Source of the DNA: an uncultured Muribaculaceae bacterium
Lineage (GTDB): Bacteria > Bacteroidota > Bacteroidia > Bacteroidales > Muribaculaceae
Assembly: GCA_934590135.1 (NCBI GenBank)
Contig: CAKTOT010000097.1
Span: 1-8,505 of the forward strand
DNA: 8,505 nt
Reading direction: 5' to 3'
Positions 6,480 through 8,505 of the stretch are shown here, in pieces. The notes beneath the pieces were generated by a model, which was not told where the DNA came from, did not search any database, and worked only from the letters and a program-made list of their open reading frames with translations. The position numbers were made by a program, and so were the translations under genes. The first letter of the stretch is position 1; every line of letters begins with the position of its first letter.

Positions 6480-7565
6480 ATGAGCAAAGACATAGTACTT
6501 AGCGGTATTCGTCCGACAGGCAATCTGCACCTGGGCAACTACTTCGGAGCCCTGCGCAAATTTGTCAAGATGCAGGACGATTTTGACTGCTTTTTCTTCA
6601 TCGCGGATTTGCACGCCCTGACCACCAACACCGATCCGGAAGCGCTACACGCCAACGTCAAGAACATTTTGGCACAATACCTGGCCGCCGGCATCGACCC
6701 CGAAAAGGCCGCTATATTCGTCCAAAGCGACATCCCCGAGATCTCGGAAATGTACCTGCTGCTGAACATGCATGTAGGCGTAGGCGAGCTGATGCGCACC
6801 ACATCCTTCAAGGATAAAGCTCGCAAGGCCTTAGGGTTGGCCGCTCCCGGAAGCGACGCCTCGACCATGACCAAGGAGGAGGATGAAGCCTTTGAGCACC
6901 AGCTCTTCGGAGGCGACAGCAACAAGCGTGTCAGCGCCGGACTGCTCACCTACCCCACCCTTATGGCCGTGGACATCCTCATTCAAAAAGCAAAATATGT
7001 ACCAGTAGGCAAAGACCAGGAACAGCACCTTGAACTGACTCGCCGCTTTGCACGACGCTTCAACAATTTCTACGGCGTTGAGGAATTTATCGAACCGCAA
7101 AACTTCGATTTCGGCGGAAAACCCGTCAAAGTCCCCGGCCTGGACGGCAGCGGAAAAATGGGCAAGAGCGAGGGCAACTGCATATACCTCATAGACGACC
7201 CCAAGACACTGCGCAAGAAAGTCATGCGCGCCGTCACCGACGAAGGCCCCAAAGAACCGAATCAGCCATTGAGCGAGCCTATAGCCAACCTTATCTCGCT
7301 GCTCGAGCTGGCATCCACTCCCGAGGTGGTACAGCATTTCCGCGACGCTTACGCCGACTGCTCGATACGCTACGGCGACCTCAAAAAACAACTCGCCGAG
7401 GACCTCACCAAGATTACCGAGCCTATACGCGAACGCATCAACACCTACCTCAACGATGAGGCATATCTGCGTCAGGTTCTGGCACGCGGCGCCGAACGCG
7501 CACGCGAACGCGCATCCAAGACCCTGGCCGAAGTTCGCCAAATCATGGGCCTGCGCGGCTTCTGA
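6480..7565 (+). CDS. trpS: Tryptophanyl-tRNA synthetase
   Basis: Class I aminoacyl-tRNA synthetase that charges tRNA-Trp with tryptophan in the cytoplasm; 361 residues from ATG 6480. Seen: GIRPTGNLHLGNYFGAL (9-25), carrying the HIGH-type motif HLGN (17-20); IADLHALT (41-48); GELMRTTSFKDK (102-113); AGLLTYPTLMAVDIL (153-167); PVGKDQEQHLELTRR (175-189); and the KMSKS-type motif KMGKS (226-230). The C-terminal helical part with ANLISLLEL (269-277) and GAERARERASKTL (337-349) is typical. Compared with remembered E. coli TrpRS it has about 30 extra residues between KDK (111-113) and AGLL (153), rich in Ala, Gly, Asp and Glu. The frame opens earlier at a TTG (6429), but that codon lies inside the promoter box, so ATG 6480 is the start. 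nagB follows 92 bases downstream. Confidence 0.97.
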   Translation: MSKDIVLSGIRPTGNLHLGNYFGALRKFVKMQDDFDCFFFIADLHALTTNTDPEALHANVKNILAQYLAAGIDPEKAAIFVQSDIPEISEMYLLLNMHVGVGELMRTTSFKDKARKALGLAAPGSDASTMTKEEDEAFEHQLFGGDSNKRVSAGLLTYPTLMAVDILIQKAKYVPVGKDQEQHLELTRRFARRFNNFYGVEEFIEPQNFDFGGKPVKVPGLDGSGKMGKSEGNCIYLIDDPKTLRKKVMRAVTDEGPKEPNQPLSEPIANLISLLELASTPEVVQHFRDAYADCSIRYGDLKKQLAEDLTKITEPIRERINTYLNDEAYLRQVLARGAERARERASKTLAEVRQIMGLRGF

Positions 7566-7657
7566 TACGCATCACTTCGACCCGTCAGATACACCTGACC
7601 ACCGGACTTGTATCAAATATAATACTTCTCATAAATCACATAATTCTCTACTTAGCC
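7566..7657 (+). other. trpS-nagB gap and nagB leader
   Basis: The first half holds a weak 5-base inverted repeat GTCAG/CTGAC (7584-7599) with no T run after it, so it is not a convincing terminator. The second half is A/T-rich with a TATAAT (7618-7623) but no TAnnTTTG box. Either nagB is co-transcribed with trpS or it uses a promoter I cannot recognise. No Shine-Dalgarno precedes the nagB ATG. Confidence 0.35.
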
Positions 7658-8467
7658 ATGAGACTTATCATCGAAAAGAATTACGACAACGTATCCCAAT
7701 GGGCAGCCAACTATGTAGCCGCCCGCATCAACGAGGCCAAGCCCACGGCCGAGCATCCCTTTGTGCTGGGATGCCCGACAGGCAGCAGCCCCTTAGGCAT
7801 GTACCGCGCCCTCATTCGCCTCAACAAAGAGGGCAAGGTGTCGTTCCGCAATGTCGTCACCTTCAATATGGACGAATACTGCGGCATACCTCGCGACCAC
7901 GAGCAGAGCTACCACACCTTCATGTGGACCAACTTCTTCAATCAGATTGACATACTCCCCGAGAACGTCAATATCCTCAACGGCAACGCCGAAGACCCCG
8001 TAGCCGAATGTCGTCGCTACGAAGAAAAAATTGCCTCGTACGGCGGTATCGACCTCTTCCTGGGCGGCGTCGGTCCCGACGGACACATCGCCTTCAACGA
8101 GCCCGGCTCTTCGCTGACCTCGCGCACACGTATGAAGACGCTGACACACGACACCATCATCGCCAATTCGCGCTTCTTCAACAACGATGTCAACCTCGTA
8201 CCCAAGACGGCTCTCACCGTAGGCGTCGGCACCGTCATGGCCGCACGCAGCGTCCTGCTCATCGTCAACGGACACAATAAGGCTCGCGCCCTTAAACACG
8301 GCGTCGAAGGCGGCATCTCGCAAATGTGGACCATCTCGGCACTGCAGATGCACCAAAAGGCTATTATCGTAGCCGACGAAGAGGCTTGCGATGAACTCAA
8401 GGTCGCTACTTACCGCTACTTCAAGGACATCGAGGCAGCCAACCTCGACCCCGCAACTCAGCTCTAA
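7658..8467 (+). CDS. nagB: Glucosamine-6-phosphate deaminase
   Basis: Converts glucosamine 6-phosphate to fructose 6-phosphate plus ammonia in the cytoplasm, the step that brings amino sugars into glycolysis. The 269 residues compare with 266 in E. coli NagB, and the two align almost without gaps from memory. Seen: PTGSSPLGMYRAL (40-52), phosphate-binding; FNMDEY (69-74) with catalytic Asp72; the GPDGHIAFNEPGSSL region (139-153) with Asp141, His143 and Glu148; SRTRMKTLTHDT (155-166); and LTVGVGT (186-192). Residues that form the E. coli allosteric GlcNAc-6-phosphate site, Ser151, Arg158, Lys160 and Tyr254, are present at the same numbers, so allosteric activation may be kept; that is inference. 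This is the single-domain NagB, without the extra C-terminal domain of longer NagB-like proteins in some Bacteroidota. The usual partner nagA is not in the window. Confidence 0.97.
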   Translation: MRLIIEKNYDNVSQWAANYVAARINEAKPTAEHPFVLGCPTGSSPLGMYRALIRLNKEGKVSFRNVVTFNMDEYCGIPRDHEQSYHTFMWTNFFNQIDILPENVNILNGNAEDPVAECRRYEEKIASYGGIDLFLGGVGPDGHIAFNEPGSSLTSRTRMKTLTHDTIIANSRFFNNDVNLVPKTALTVGVGTVMAARSVLLIVNGHNKARALKHGVEGGISQMWTISALQMHQKAIIVADEEACDELKVATYRYFKDIEAANLDPATQL

Positions 8468-8505
8468 GGCTGCACAGCACGTCTTAGGTGCACACGCTAT
8501 AGTAT
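8468..8505. other. Right edge, 38 bases after nagB, nothing recognised
   Basis: No complete hairpin with a T run and no gene start can be seen before the window ends; a nagB terminator, if present, lies beyond the edge. Confidence 0.4.

Noticed and set aside
6831..7541. Minus-strand frame of 236 residues opposite trpS
   Set aside because: Antisense shadow of a clear TrpRS gene, with no recognisable motif.
7584..7599. Inverted repeat GTCAG/CTGAC as a trpS terminator
   Set aside because: The stem is only five base pairs and no T run follows.
7793..8356. Minus-strand frame of 187 residues opposite nagB
   Set aside because: Antisense shadow of NagB, whose catalytic and allosteric residues are all in the plus-strand frame.

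Overview
This window looks like a stretch of chromosome from a Bacteroidota bacterium, most likely order Bacteroidales. Three things point there: the LptD is the long Bacteroidota form; none of the start codons has a visible Shine-Dalgarno sequence and the leaders are A/T-rich; and four genes have a TAnnTTTG box (the Bacteroidota -7 promoter element) a short way upstream. Moderate-to-high GC coding sequence would fit a family such as Muribaculaceae, but that placement is only a guess. No insertion sequence, phage gene, CRISPR array, tRNA or rRNA is visible, and every gene except the left-edge one is complete.

Layout, left to right. The minus-strand block from 1 to 6270 reads, in transcription order (right to left): a ROK-family sugar kinase (6270-5296), a small secreted Cys/Lys-rich repeat protein (5153-4713) with its own promoter and a strong intrinsic terminator, the outer-membrane LPS-assembly protein LptD (4427-1491) and aspartyl-tRNA synthetase AspS (1373 running off the left edge). 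A 209-base divergent region (6271-6479) carries the kinase promoter on one strand and the trpS promoter on the other. The plus-strand block holds tryptophanyl-tRNA synthetase TrpS (6480-7565) and glucosamine-6-phosphate deaminase NagB (7658-8467).

Functionally this is mostly housekeeping: two aminoacyl-tRNA synthetases, one envelope-biogenesis gene, and two central sugar-metabolism enzymes. The ROK kinase phosphorylates a hexose or amino sugar, and NagB feeds glucosamine-6-phosphate into glycolysis, so the two could serve the same sugar-use pathway, although trpS and divergent promoters lie between them.

The unusual item is the 146-residue exported protein at 4713-5153. Its mature part has 20 cysteines and 36 lysines, no Phe, Tyr or Trp, lysine at nearly every third position, and a 23-residue (69-base) tandem repeat. 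Near-identical repeat units differ by synonymous changes, and the gene has a promoter with an overlapping 12-base palindrome and a terminator, so it looks like a real, regulated gene rather than a low-complexity artefact. Its function is unknown; a periplasmic metal- or redox-active role is a hypothesis.
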